Source of the DNA: Phytophthora hibernalis
Lineage: Eukaryota > Oomycota > Peronosporomycetes > Peronosporales > Peronosporaceae
Assembly: GCA_012656075.1 (NCBI GenBank)
Contig: JAAKBF010000063.1
Location: 1 to 64,000 of the forward strand
DNA: 64,000 nt
Direction: 5' to 3'
Position numbers and translations under genes: made by a program. Below the pieces are notes generated by a model, which did not search any database, was not told where the DNA came from, and saw only the letters and a list, made by a program, of their open reading frames with translations. Positions 43,900-54,845 of the stretch are shown one piece after another; position 1 is the first letter of the stretch; the number at the start of each line of letters is the position of its first letter.

Positions 43900-45450
43900 C
43901 AGATTTTGGGTAACCCTACGCTAGGGATGCCTAAGCTAGACCAAGTGGATACATCGCACTCAAGAGGATCAAGTGGATACACCGCCAAGTGGATACATCG
44001 CACTCAACAGGGAACGAACTTAATCAGGAACCGCACTTAGCCGGACTCAGCGAAGGATGGACTCAGCGATGGACAGGCTCGGCGATAATCGACTCGGCGA
44101 AAGTTGGACTCGGCGAAAGTCGACTTGGCGAGAATATACCTGAAGGAATAAATCAGGATCTGGGCGAAGAGTCGCCGTGAGGTAAGAAACAGCTCGACAC
44201 CAAGGGACGGAGCTGAGCGAAGAGTCGCGTGGAGATCTGTAACGACTCCATTTCATTAGATATTTGTAAAGGACCGATAGAAGAACATAGGGAAGAGCCC
44301 GAAGGGGCTCTCCGAAGATATAGAGATAACAATCAGAGCAGAATCTTCTAAGTCCAAGAACAGCGTACACTTTTCCGGTAAGTCCCTGCGTGGGCTGGAT
44401 TATGTCTGCCGTCGTTCCCCGAGAGGCATAGCTTGTAGAGGAGCCGTCTGGTAGCGCCAAGAGATGAAGGTCGGCCCGGGGTGGGCACTTCTCACTACCA
44501 AGCGAAGACAAGCCTCGTCGATTCGACGAGCCGGTGGGTCTGCACAACCCAGGACACCGTAACCTCCTAGCTGGGCGTAGTCTGCGCCTGGTGACCTGTA
44601 AACGCGCTCGCGCGCTGCCGTCCATCCTTTGGTGGAGGGCACAGGGTTTGCACGGAGACTGCCCCGCTCAGGCGAGTCTCTGGAGAGTTTGGAGCTTGGT
44701 ACCCGTCGGGAACAACACTCAACTGAACCCGGGCTGGGGCGAACCGCAAAGGGAACCGACAGGAACCCTGCGCAAGCCCAACATCGCCGACCTGACTCGG
44801 CGAATTGTTGTGCTGTTGTGTGGAAGCCGAACTAACGACGTTTTCTGTGAATCACAACACCACAGTGACTGGCTCTATATCTTTCTAACACTGGTTCCGA
44901 TTGTAATCTATGGCTTCTGTCTTCCCAGATCTGGTGAGGACGTTGACGAAGTGGCCGGCAACCTCCGATCTGGAGGCGTACTTGGCAAAATGATAGACAG
45001 ACTTGGAGGTTGCGAAGAACTTAGCGGGGTGGCCGACGAATTCCAGGGTGGCGACGGATTTGGCGGAATAACCGTCGAACTCGGCGCTGGTGACGGCCCG
45101 AAAGAGGCGCTGGAGGTGGACTTGGCGCATGGAGCGGACTCGATGGAGTCCCGCCGAACTCTGAGCTGGCGACGGACTTGGCGCAATGACCGTCGAACTC
45201 GGCGCTGGTGACGGCCCAGACACGGTTCTGGGGATGGCCGGTGAGCTCGGCGTTCGTGACGGTCCGAACGCGGCGCTGGCGGCGAACTTGACGTAGTTGT
45301 GGTCGAACTCGGCTCTGGCGACGGGCCTGAAGGAGTGCCCGGTGAATTCGGAAGTGGCGGATATCCAGGCGGCAAATACTGGAATGCACCACCGCGGCAT
45401 GGCTCCGAAAATGGTGTGGCTCTGGTGTTGAGGGGTCATTACCACTTTGG
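43900..45450. mobile_element. Retroelement-like region with GGCGA-rich repeats
   Basis: 43930-44200 holds short repeats (AAGTGGATACA, then several variants of GACTCGGCGAAAGTC). 44226-44370 resembles an LTR: it opens TGTAACGACTCCATTTC, has a possible stem GAGCCCGAAGGGGCTC and ends near CAGCGTACA. From 44950 to 45340 a second repeat family based on CGTCGAACTCGGCGCTGG and TGACGG encodes Gly/Asp/Glu-rich peptide on the plus strand without recognisable domains. No reverse transcriptase or integrase is visible. Confidence 0.35.
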
Positions 45451-48400
45451 ATTTTTACCAAATATATAAACGATTAGAGGTTTATCTTATCATTAACATC
45501 CAAAAAGGGGTATGAGGCCTCTGGATAAAGCTACAAACAAGATAAAATGTGGATTAAGCCTATTCCTAGACTTCGGGTTTGAGTGACGCTTCAGCATCAA
45601 AATAATGGAGGTCTCGACTGAGTGGCATGTGCTGATTAAACCGCGACTCTTGCTTGCCCAAAATATCAAGAATATATCACCGCATTCGTTCTCTAAGAGC
45701 GTGTTCGCGTTGATCTGGGAATGGAGATGGCAACTGATATCCTTTTCCGGTTGGTTCGCTATGTACCAATCTCTAGCTTATTTTACCCTGGTTTTAACCA
45801 ATGATATGCCGCAAATCATGTGTCTTTGCAACAGACATTCAGTCAGATATTAGCAGTGATGTCCACGCGTCTTACCCGTGTGGCGGCCCGCGTCTCTGTC
45901 GTCGCAGCTGAAGCCACCGCAGCTCCGACACCGCCCGACGACCACGATGCAATCCTCGAGCACACGCCTCTGCTCTCCTGACCCTCCTCGAAGTTGAAGA
46001 TCAGCTACCAGCTGATAGCGTTGCCGATGTAGCGGCCTACATACCGCTCTCCCAAACGTCAACTGCAATGCCTTCTACCCCAGTATCGACTCAGCCACTT
46101 TAAAAGGCACGAGGAGCTCAGAGAGAACGTCTGCATCACCGGCATCTTCTATTCCGTGATCCTAGTAGAAGCTAGCAATCTGTAGGATGGTCCGTTTGGT
46201 ACAGCGAAGATTGTCCGCGAACCAGCACGCAAACGCAGCAGACTGAAGCATCGGCTCGAACCTCAGGCTAGTCACAGTCAGAATCTGCGTCTTTTACTCG
46301 GCGGAACAGAGTCGCAGCTGTCAGCCTACAGTCCGATGCACTGATCGACCGTAGAGCATGCGATTAGACTCTTCTCTATCTCTGAGATGTAGAGAAGAAA
46401 ATGCTCTTTTGCCTCTAGTTGTGTTATTGTGATCTGCTCATTTTTAACCAATCCTGGTTCATCATTGCTGTGCTGACAAAGTCATATCTACCTCCAGTTA
46501 CAACACGAACACGCTCTAAAGGGAGGTGTTTTCGTAACTTTCATCCCCAGGTAACACGATTCCAAAACGTAAACATAACCCATTGCAATAATACATATTT
46601 ACATACCGTAAAAATTAAATGAGAGCTTAACTCAGACATACGTACACCATACCAATACATCACGATTTAGGGGCTTCGCCCTGATAACGATACCGGTAGT
46701 ATTGTATTGACGGAATTACTTGGATTGTGTTGCTGTTACAGGAAGTGATACCGAATGATTGCAACATTTTGAGGACGGGTGTCATGACCCTCAAATCCTG
46801 AAAGTGAAGTGTCTGGAGAGGATCAAAAGCTCTAGGTAAGCCAAAACGAGGACGATTGAGGCATGTGCGATCTCGTTAGAAACCTCTAAGCTGTTAGTGA
46901 ATGCCCTAGGGAGTGAAAGAAAGCGCATTGGGCGAAGTATCACGATCGTTTGACCGGGTTCCCATTAACCCTAACCCGTCGAATAAAGCCTTGCTCACTC
47001 TACCGAATTTACAACAAAACCTGGTTATTACACCGAAAACGAGGCAAATTTTCGGTGTATTTTCAGTAACAGCTGCGTGTTCAGAATTACTTATTAGAAA
47101 ACCAAGGTATCTGTAAAATATGAAATTGACCCCGTAGTTAGTATACCGGTATTGCCCTTTACTACAAAACCTGTGGACCTCCAACCCAAATCGCTCTTGT
47201 GTACACTGCCATCTCTCCCCATAGTCATGCCAACTGACTCATTTCCTTATTAAATGATTCCAATTTCTAGTTCGCGTAGATTTCTTCTTTTGTAATGAAT
47301 TAATTAGTACTACGTAGTTTGATCATTCTCATCGGGAACCGACGCCATTCAAAGGCCAAAAGAGCTCGGATTCTGATAGATCTCGACAAGGCGGTTGCCT
47401 AGATTATTTTATTGGCAAGTAGGTTTTGAGAAGCACGGTTTTCAAAACAAGATTAGGAGGGCTTCGTGTCATACGCCGTATTGTGCTTTGCAGTCTTTTG
47501 GCACTTTCGATTGTAATCCGTACGACTTGTCTTATACGAGATAACAATAAATCGTATTCAAGTACGAATTGCTGTAACTCGTGCATGCTTCCTACCACCC
47601 CCATAACGTGCTTGTGTGATCTGAAAGCGTTCCAACAGCTCTAACACGAATTGGGATAGCTTTGGCAGTTTCTAGAAGTGCCATTTTCTGTTCTTGTAGT
47701 GTTTGAAACACGACTTCGGAAAGCCCCATTCAAAGCCTCTATGAATTAGCGCTAAGTACGAGCACTAACTACTTCACGATATAGCTGGACAAACTGGATG
47801 CAAAGCACAATAAATAGTCGTGACACAATTAGGGTGAACGGTGTAACAGGGGATTACGGTATTGACAAAATAACACGAACACAGTAACTGAAATGATTTA
47901 TTACGTGAGCGTTTCACGAAATATGCATTGCAATTCTACAGTTTCACGAGAAACTGTTGAATTGTAATGTGTTCATCGGAATGAAATAAAATGCTTTTGG
48001 CCAGTCGAATTAGGCATTTTACAATCTCATATTTTTCAATCTCGGCCGTTTTTAAACGTAATTTTTTAAAATAAAAATCTACCGCCTTGGGGTCTTGGAG
48101 AGCTGTTCTCTGAAATTTTGAAGGGTGATATTTCAGGGTTTTAAGGTACGATCCGAATACCTGGTCTGATTTAATGTTTACCCCTTCTCATGTCAAATTC
48201 GGTTTATCGCTTTGCAGCAGGAATAACAGGCTTTCTTGCAGAAGCCAAGATTAACGAGAGAATAGGGTAGGTGTAAATACGCGATACCCGCGATATTTTG
48301 TGGATGTTGCCTGTGGCGGCAGGTTGTGTGGCCCACACCAATTGTGCTACCGTCGTGCCACATTACGACAGTATATTGTAAATTTTCGAGTTCGGTGGGC

Positions 48401-48928
48401 GGCGATATCGGGCTGCGCAGCCGGGGCTCAGGATTTGTGGGGCTTGTGGTGGCATGGTTTAAGTTGACGTGATTGAACGAGAAGTGCGGCGGGTGAGGTT
48501 TACAGTATCCCAGTTAGTGCTTGCAACCACTTTGTCTTCTGTCCGAGTGAACAATTGCTTACCAAGGCCGCGTGCACAGAGCGCGCTTTCGAGCGCATTA
48601 ACATGCGAAGTACTGCCGGTATTACACGCACGCGCTGGCAGGAGTTGCTGGCTCAGCGCTAGCCGACAAGTGGATGACTACGTCTGTAAGGCAATCATTA
48701 ACGCGGTTTGGCCGGGATGCTATTAAGACATGTACCTAGATTATCATCGGGGGTATGTAATGGCATCCACGTTTTGACCCCACCACACCCGAGATGTGAA
48801 CGATCTATCATCGATAGTGCGGAAAACACCGCAAGCCTAGACTGAACACTCAATTAATCTAAGTTCACCACCCACCTGCTCGAAGACGACAAACACCCAG
48901 TGATCACCATTGCTTAAGTATTGGACGG
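45451..48928. other. Gene-poor AT-rich stretch
   Basis: No recognised gene. Open frames are short and unconserved in appearance: an 82-codon frame at 45605-45853, and a frame starting ATGTCCACGCGTCT at 45859 that stops early. A hairpin at 47927-47968 is listed separately. The pieces look like decayed repeats. Confidence 0.35.
47927..47968. repeat. 18-bp inverted repeat with 6-base loop
   Basis: Left arm ATTGCAATTCTACAGTTT and right arm AAACTGTTGAATTGTAAT pair at 16 of 18 positions around CACGAG. GTTTCACGA also occurs as a direct repeat 30 bp to the left. Not followed by a T run and not near a gene. Confidence 0.65.
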
Positions 48929-49456
48929 GTGAAAACACATGTTTTTTGTTGTGAAGAGAATCGCTACGTAACCTTCACACGAATACGCAGTATAAAGAAG
49001 CATATACGCCACAGAGCAACAACATTCTTCAACACCGACATCACACAACTGCAACGGACGCGGCAGTCTGGCGCCCATCAAATGCTAGATTCGTGTCGAT
49101 CAAATGGCTTACCTCCGTTGAATTTGTCGGAGGTCACCACCCAGCTAGCGCCGACGTTTGCTGCTCTCATCAGCCGCTCCGTCGCCCGCCGACAGAGCCT
49201 GCGACGACATCCGCTGCTGCGTCTGATCGGGGGCTCCACGGTGGTGTCCGACACCGCGTTGGCCTCAAGGGTGGCCAGGATTGTATTGATGGAAGTGTCT
49301 CTCACCGATGTGAGTGTTCTGCACTCCCGTCACGACTTGATTCGTCCAATCGTTGTTTACGCTGTCCGCAATCTCAGACGTAGATCTCGAAAAGGTGCAT
49401 GTACGGTCGGAAATCGCAAAGCGCTGCAACATGCGGTAGCGACCACTCCATCGTAG
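48929..49456 (+). CDS. Hypothetical 175-codon open frame
   Basis: Single uninterrupted frame of 175 codons, rich in Arg, Ser, Thr and Leu, with no signal peptide, membrane segment or known motif. The central part (TTQLAPTFAALISRSVARRQ) is predicted helical by eye. Longest frame for several kb, but composition and position in a repeat desert leave real coding status open. Confidence 0.25.
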   Translation: MKTHVFCCEENRYVTFTRIRSIKKHIRHRATTFFNTDITQLQRTRQSGAHQMLDSCRSNGLPPLNLSEVTTQLAPTFAALISRSVARRQSLRRHPLLRLIGGSTVVSDTALASRVARIVLMEVSLTDVSVLHSRHDLIRPIVVYAVRNLRRRSRKGACTVGNRKALQHAVATTPS

Positions 49457-50046
49457 TTCATGCAAAGGCACTGGTATATAGCTGCACCCATTTTGTTTGA
49501 GTATGGCTATGCGTTTCACTGTTTCCAGCTTCCGTATCAGCGCGCTCAGTTTTTTGAATGCGTTGCATGCGGGGCTGCAGGCGTGCCATTTTAAACGATG
49601 ATCAGCACATCCTACAAGGGTACTTGTACGCTGCGAGCGTTTGCTTTACTTGTTTTTATATTATCGGCCACCAATGACACCATATCTGCTAGATGGAGTC
49701 CATATTGGGCGAGAACTAAATCTAGAAAGGCGATATGCTCAGCTGCGGTCATCGACTCCTCATTTTGAGACGGTGAAAATGCTAAAAACCGTAAGCAGTT
49801 TCTGGTAGCAACAAAACTGGATATGGCAGGCTCTGCAATCCGTCGAATACCAAAACGAACTTTCGCCGGCGAATTCCTTGCAGATCTTCACTTCAATTAC
49901 TTCAACCAGCGATGAGCAGAATTTATTCTCGTTTCTGTTGCCCTCAAGCACGTTCACGCGCACAGTGGTGCATCTCCGAGTGGCATGGCCGAAGTTGTGA
50001 TATTCAATAGACCTAACATCAGTTTATTCTGAGATAGGAACGAAAG

Positions 50047-50490
50047 TTGCTATACAGCCCAAACAGGATTAATTCCGTGGTCCGGTACACACCGGTATAT
50101 GTCGGTGCCGATCTGCCTCCCCAGGAGGCTTATTCGTGTGGTCCGGTATACCAGAAGTCGCTGGATCCGAACGCCATCTCCCTCGTGTACGACTCGGCCG
50201 AGCCGATCAAGGGCTCGCTGAACCTACGACAGCGAACTTCCGTCGTGCCAGTGGCATTCACTGCAGGGACGTCCATCCGAGTGCTACCGCGGTCGGATAT
50301 AGGTCCAAGTTGCTGGTCTCAACGGGGATTTCCTCTACGACCGTAGCCGAGCGGATGTCTGTTTTAGCGAAGCTCCCCTTGAGAAGACGCCGCTCTTGTA
50401 CATGCCCATGAAGGCCTTGGCGAGGCGCGCTGCGCGCAGGTTCAGCGAGCCCTTGTTACTTCCTATCTCAGCCTTCGCGGAGCCCTCGTC
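50047..50490 (+). pseudogene. Coding-like fragment with one frame break, unrecognised
   Basis: The first frame reads YTPVYVGADLPPQEAYSCGP, SLDPNAISLVYDSAEPIKGS and LRQRTSVVPVAFTAGTSI. Near 50310 the coding pattern moves to another frame: VAGLNGDFLYDRSRADVCFS, EAPLEKTPLLYMPMKALARR. GC content and codon use stand out from the flanks. It looks like part of a real conserved protein, but I cannot name the family. Confidence 0.4.
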
Positions 50491-50699
50491 TCTAAAGATG
50501 AGATATTTGCTGTATTGTAAGCTACCGGTAAGTCGTTTCGGTCGAAAGCGCGTGAGAGATCAAGTCTTCTGGAAATGAACAACCGATTCACGAAAAAGTA
50601 TGTTTACACGTGTAAACAGAGCTTACACACAACAATCGCCAACTCACGAAAAATGATGCATTTGCCTAGAAAGCCACACAACAAATACATCTGAACGAT

Positions 50700-51400
50700 G
50701 CCTTAAGTGCTCCCTTAGAATTCCTCGTACAAGTGATGTTTGCCACTATAGTACGCTCCATTCTCTTGAATGAAGCCACCGGGTCGCCAACTCTGTTGGA
50801 ACGTCACGTCAACGGCGTACAGCGCGCAAGGGAAGTTGCTGAAAGCATTGACGGACGTGGCGACAGCTTGCATCTTAGTGTCATCACAGCGGCTATCAAC
50901 TTGATCAACATACAGCTTAGGGGCAATGATCTGTATAAACTTGGTCACTGTCTCCATGAAAGATGTAGACGGGAGCCTAAAAATCTCCGAGAGGTGCTGC
51001 CACGTCCCCCTCCTTCAGCGTAACGAGCGTCATGAAAACGCATCCTTCCCGCTAATTGGCGAGCAGCGTCCTCTGCCAACAATGTAGTTCACAACGACAA
51101 AGTCGCGAATGGAGAGCCACAACTCGTTGAACTCGCGCGTGGTGAAGTTGGTCATGTCGTCCACCCCAGCCGAACCACCGATGTCACGATAGCGGTCGAA
51201 ATGGGGCGTGTCTGTCTCTTCATCATCGATGTCGTGAAGTCGAGTGGTTGGATATTGCCCCACGTCTTGCTCTCTGGCGAAGCGTCGCTCCACCATCGCG
51301 CTAATGACAGCCTGGACATGATCTCGGTCGGCCTGCGCGGTACGAGCGGCTGGGGTGACGTGTGAGACCTGGCGATGCATGAAAACTCACTTGGTATTGT
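50700..51400 (-). pseudogene. DDE_4 (Harbinger-type) transposase relic
   Basis: From 51380 leftwards: GGSAGVDDMTNFTTREFNEL, WLSIRDFVVVNYIVGRGRCS, GKDAF, a one-base frame change near 51030, then TKFIQIIAPKLYVDQVDS and NFPCALYAVDVTFQQSWRPG with the catalytic Asp of the A-x-D-V-T-F block, and YYSGKHHLYEEF at 50715. Catalytic residues after the GKH-x-LY block are gone. This is a different lineage from the Harbinger relic at 37316. Confidence 0.6.
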
Positions 51401-51665
51401 ATGTGCGGACGTGAAAGACGAGGGTAATCGGCAAATGAGCATCGGTATTCCCGAGAACTCAAAGCGTTCGGGAAAGATTTGAGCGTTCGCGTGGCGAGTG
51501 CTCTCCCGTGAAGAAGCAAATGTTTTTCGGTCCAGCAGGTTCTTCCCGCAGTTTTAGATTTGTGGCTACTAACAGCGTTTCTCGGTGGATTACATATACG
51601 CTTTGGACTAACCATGTGATCTTTGGGCCAGAACAAACCAACTAGAAGCGACCTAATGCTGAAGT

Positions 51666-52658
51666 GTGCAAAACTCTCCATCAATTTGTATGACAATACC
51701 GTGGTTGATGCGGTTCGGCTGTCTCTTTACGAACAATGAATCGCGCTCACCACGCTTTAGCGCAGCAAGTCGACCAAGAAAACAATCGTCTCAGCTCGAA
51801 CATCAGAAAAAGTCTTACCGGTCAGATAACAACGCATTTGTTCAAGGCCCAATTGCTTATAAGCGTCGTCGGCATCAGCGTACGGGGCCTGTCGTATCCG
51901 TGCCCGTGTACGACTTGCTACAGCGTCTAATTGCGTACTGCTGCTGGTTGTTGGGGCTGGTCGGGGCTTCTTACGTTGATTCGTCCTTGCAGGAGCTCCT
52001 GTTTTGTGGGAGCCGTCCTGCGGCACTGCTGCTCCTCGCCTTTTGCCTGCCTTCCGGGCTGCTCCGTACCAGAGTCCTCGACCTGATGTGGCACCGACTG
52101 ACTGACATCGGCGAGTTCTTCCTCGTTGGTTTGTGCCCAGAAGCAGCAGCAAGGCTACCAGCAGCCACAATGTTGCAGCAAGAAGTTGCAGCAGTACGCC
52201 AAGAAGCTGTAGGAGCACAACATGTGGATCATGTCACGCACGCAGGGCAGCAACAACCGATTGTTGATGAAGGAGACGAAGAACCAAGAATTTATGTGTT
52301 CGTTGGACAAGGCAGACGCGGAGTTGACAGCTTAGTGTCCCAGCGCCCACGCCTGACCCGCTTGCGGCAGGACGAGCAAGTAGTCGAGGTGCGCAGACGC
52401 AGGGATCGCACCCGTACGGGCAGATACATGCTGGAGTTTGAGATTCAGCGTGTGCAGGGCAACAGCAGAGCTGGCGGAGAGGCGGAAAAGATTAGGATAA
52501 ATCAAGCTGATTACAAGCAGTTATGGAGAGATGGACGACTACGTACGGCCGAGAACGGCAGCGACAACGAGGATCAAGATGACGTAGAAACTCGTGGCAG
52601 TCACGACGCCGATGGGAACAATCACGCCAGTGCGGCCGACAGCAGCAACCGCCAGTAA
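51666..52658 (+). CDS. 330-codon frame, probably retroelement-derived
   Basis: Long open frame without interruption. Residues ~80-150 are hydrophobic and may include membrane segments. The second half is Gln-, Arg- and Asp-rich: EEPRIYVFVGQGRRGVDS, EVRRRRDRTRTGRYMLEFEI, INQADYKQLWRDGRL, then an acidic tail. The R-R-R-R-x-R-x-x-x-G-x-Y-x-L-E-F-E stretch recalls chromodomain-adjacent ends of oomycete Gypsy polyproteins, from memory only. A tandem repeat and LTR-like sequence follow at 53.1-53.5 kb. The start codon is uncertain; the ATG at 52169 is an alternative. Confidence 0.35.
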   Translation: MQNSPSICMTIPWLMRFGCLFTNNESRSPRFSAASRPRKQSSQLEHQKKSYRSDNNAFVQGPIAYKRRRHQRTGPVVSVPVYDLLQRLIAYCCWLLGLVGASYVDSSLQELLFCGSRPAALLLLAFCLPSGLLRTRVLDLMWHRLTDIGEFFLVGLCPEAAARLPAATMLQQEVAAVRQEAVGAQHVDHVTHAGQQQPIVDEGDEEPRIYVFVGQGRRGVDSLVSQRPRLTRLRQDEQVVEVRRRRDRTRTGRYMLEFEIQRVQGNSRAGGEAEKIRINQADYKQLWRDGRLRTAENGSDNEDQDDVETRGSHDADGNNHASAADSSNRQ

Positions 52659-53105
52659 TCTCAACCCCATTGTTGCCGCTCGAATCGAGGACGATTCGTA
52701 GCAAGGGAAGAGAGTAATAGCATGAAATGCTATGGCTGGAGCGACACCATGGACGAGGAGCAGTGCAGCAGAAGGACAGCAGCAGTAAGCACGCAGGACA
52801 GATCAAGAGCGCGCCGGACAGACCACGGTGCTAAGGACAAGGAGAGCAGCGGCAGGACGGACGAGCAACGGACGGCTGGTGGCTGGCGGGCCGACCCGCC
52901 AGAAGCTCAACCCACCCGGCTGCCAGAAAATCGCGCGCTACGAAAGGCCGTACGAGGAGATCAGACCAAGACCGACAACGGAGCAGAATGAAGACGAGAT
53001 GGAGAGGCGACATCACTGTCGTGATGTACGGTCGGCAGCCACCGCCAACAGTCGCCCTGAGTTGTACCCACAGCGGTGGGCTTGCATGTGAAGATAGGAG
53101 CCGCT

Positions 53106-53195
53106 CACTTCGCTATTTGCCGCGAACCCGAGAAGCACTTCGGTATTTGCCGCGAGATTGAAAAGTACTTCGCTATCTGCCGCGAGGCAGAGAAG
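53106..53195 (+). repeat. Three tandem copies of a 30-bp unit
   Basis: Units 53106-53135, 53136-53165 and 53166-53195 share the core ACTTCG(C/G)TAT(T/C)TGCCGCGA and end GAAAAG or AGAAG. An AATAAA lies just downstream (53213), suggesting the 3' end of a retroelement or gene. Confidence 0.8.
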
Positions 53196-53934
53196 CGATA
53201 AGGAAGCCCCGTAATAAAGACATTGAAGCTAAAAGAACAGCAGCAGCTAGGAAGAACGCACGAATAGGAAGAAGCACGAAGAAAGAGGAGAGCAAGGCGA
53301 CGCGTGGACGGCGATTGAAGTGTGAGGAGACGGGTAGACGAGCCCCGTTGGTTGAAGTGGAGTATCTGCAGCCTACCCTCAGGTCTCTTGGCAGTCTAAG
53401 AGAGGTACCCCGAAGCTAGCCCCCGGTAGTTGAGCCCGGCCGACGGAGTGACCTGAGCAACCAGTTGGATCTTCAACCCGACGTCCACACCTGAGCGGCC
53501 GAGTGGATATTGGAAGTCAATTGCTGTGTATATTTCATATTAGGCTAGTCTACGTTGCAGCAAGCGGCGGACATTGCCACCGGGCACCTGTCTTGTAGCT
53601 CGAGACGGACCCGGCACGGTACGGGGTGTTCAAGCGGAGCCGATCCCGACGATTACTGTACAATCAACAAACAACTGTCACCAGATCGAATTGTATCTCA
53701 CCAAGCCGCGAATCTCGAATGGCAAGGGTGGTAAATGCAAAAAGAAGAGCGAAGAAGTCCTGGAAGAGCTCCTGTGTGGTACCGTCAAATCGAATTCGTA
53801 AACCCGCCTTCAAAAATCAAGTCCAGATCGTCGAATATGTGGCACGGTGCTGCAAAATGGATCCAAGCGAAACATTACGCCACCAAAATTGTCAATCGCG
53901 ATACAATACACGCAAGAGGCGCCGTATAGTACAT
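53196..53934. other. Possible LTR-type sequence, no gene recognised
   Basis: AG-rich part to about 53330, then GC-rich sequence with AGCCCGGCCGACGGAGTGAC near 53430. Short frames only. It could be the 3' LTR of the element containing the 51666 frame, but no matching 5' copy was seen. Confidence 0.3.
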
Positions 53935-54340
53935 GAGCGAAATTGTCTCCATCACAACAACGTTGAGGTGGTTGTCCCGCTGGTATTTTAGTCGACAAAA
54001 CCTTGTAGGTGGCGGCTTTTTACTAATTCCTCTAACATTTTCATTCAACTGTTATCGTAGCGATCTACTTGGTTATCATGTACCGCCTACCCAATTGCGA
54101 GTTTTATGCCCAGCTTGCTGGAATCAAACAGCGTAAGCTCTATCACACGCTGAAAAACGTGTTACTAAATTGCGCGCTTCAGTCAGTATCATTTGCGGCA
54201 ACGGTATTAATGATTCAGCGGAAGTTGGGGCTTTCACCGATCCACAGGCTAGCTTTTGTGTTGGAGGAAAAATACCAGCATACAGATCAAACTCGTGTTC
54301 TGGGCATTTTGCAATGTACAGGCGTCACTGAAGCACTACA
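53935..54340 (+). pseudogene. Fragment of a multicopy transmembrane protein family, orphan exon
   Basis: Exon 54061-54340 encodes IYLVIMYRLPNCEFYAQLAG, QRKLGLSPIHRLAFVLEEKY. It is clearly related, and in the same exon phase, to exon 61716-61983 of the gene downstream (YRLRFSAIHQLAFVLEKQW). Acceptor (ATCGTAG) and donor (GTAAGT) are both intact. Before it the frame HNNVEVVVPLVF (to about 53990) corresponds to INYVGVFIPLVF of the paralogue, but its donor is lost (TTTTAG in place of CTGTAAGT). The remaining N-terminal exons and the last exon are absent. The Ngaro element begins about 215 bp downstream. Confidence 0.75.
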
Positions 54341-54556
54341 GTAAGTTTGCCGGAGCTTTTTGAGCTTTTCTCTGCTTCGTGAAGTTATGATTTTCGTTCG
54401 ACTGGTGTAGTCGACACCTTCCAGCTTGAGTGGCTGCATCAGTCTGCATTGACATGAAACTCAAGCAACTGAAACTAGGCCTACGCAGTAGTTGAAATAT
54501 GCACCATATCACTGGCGCTGTAGCAATCCTGCGAGAACTTAGTCTACCCTCAAAAC

Positions 54557-54631
54557 TTTCCGTAGTTGTACTCAGTCGTTTGGGGCAAAATGTGTTGATT
54601 GCCAATACCAGCCCATATTGGGCGTGGTGAG
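54557..54631 (-). repeat. Ngaro repeat B, outer copy
   Basis: Begins TTTCCGTAGTTGTACTCAGT on the plus strand and ends GGGCGTGGTGAG. It matches the inner copy at 54784-54845 except for a 13-base insertion (CAAAATGTGTTGA) and two substitutions. Confidence 0.85.
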
Positions 54632-54636
54632 GCGGG

Positions 54637-54786
54637 TTAACGATCCGAGGAAAATTGAAGACTGACCTAAACTAGCTTCGGCTCTTTCCTGCGCGCCTCG
54701 CGCCCTGGTCTGAACCTGAAATAGTGGTGGTTTCGAAACTCCTGTCGTCTACCAGGAAACCGAACATCCTCCGAATGTTCCCATTT
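54637..54786 (-). repeat. Ngaro repeat A, left copy
   Basis: Starts TTAACGATCCGAGGAAAATT on the plus strand and ends GAATGTTCCCATTT. Paired with 59895-60046, with only about five differences visible. Confidence 0.9.
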
Positions 54787-54845
54787 CCGTAGTTGTACTC
54801 AGTCGTTTGGGGTTGCCAACACCAGCCCATGTTGGGCGTGGTGAG
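54784..54845 (-). repeat. Ngaro repeat B, inner copy
   Basis: Directly follows repeat A on the plus strand and abuts the 3' end of the recombinase frame. Same core as the outer B copy (CGTAGTTGTACTCAGTCGTT). Confidence 0.85.

Noticed and set aside
47927..47968. Hairpin as a transcription terminator or miRNA precursor
   Set aside because: No T run, no adjacent gene, and the stem is only 18 bp; too little for either call.
51757..52218. 153-codon Leu-rich minus-strand frame
   Set aside because: Mostly antisense of CAG/GCA-rich sequence in the 51666-52658 frame. Its C-terminal stretch looked protein-like, but no start or partner was found.
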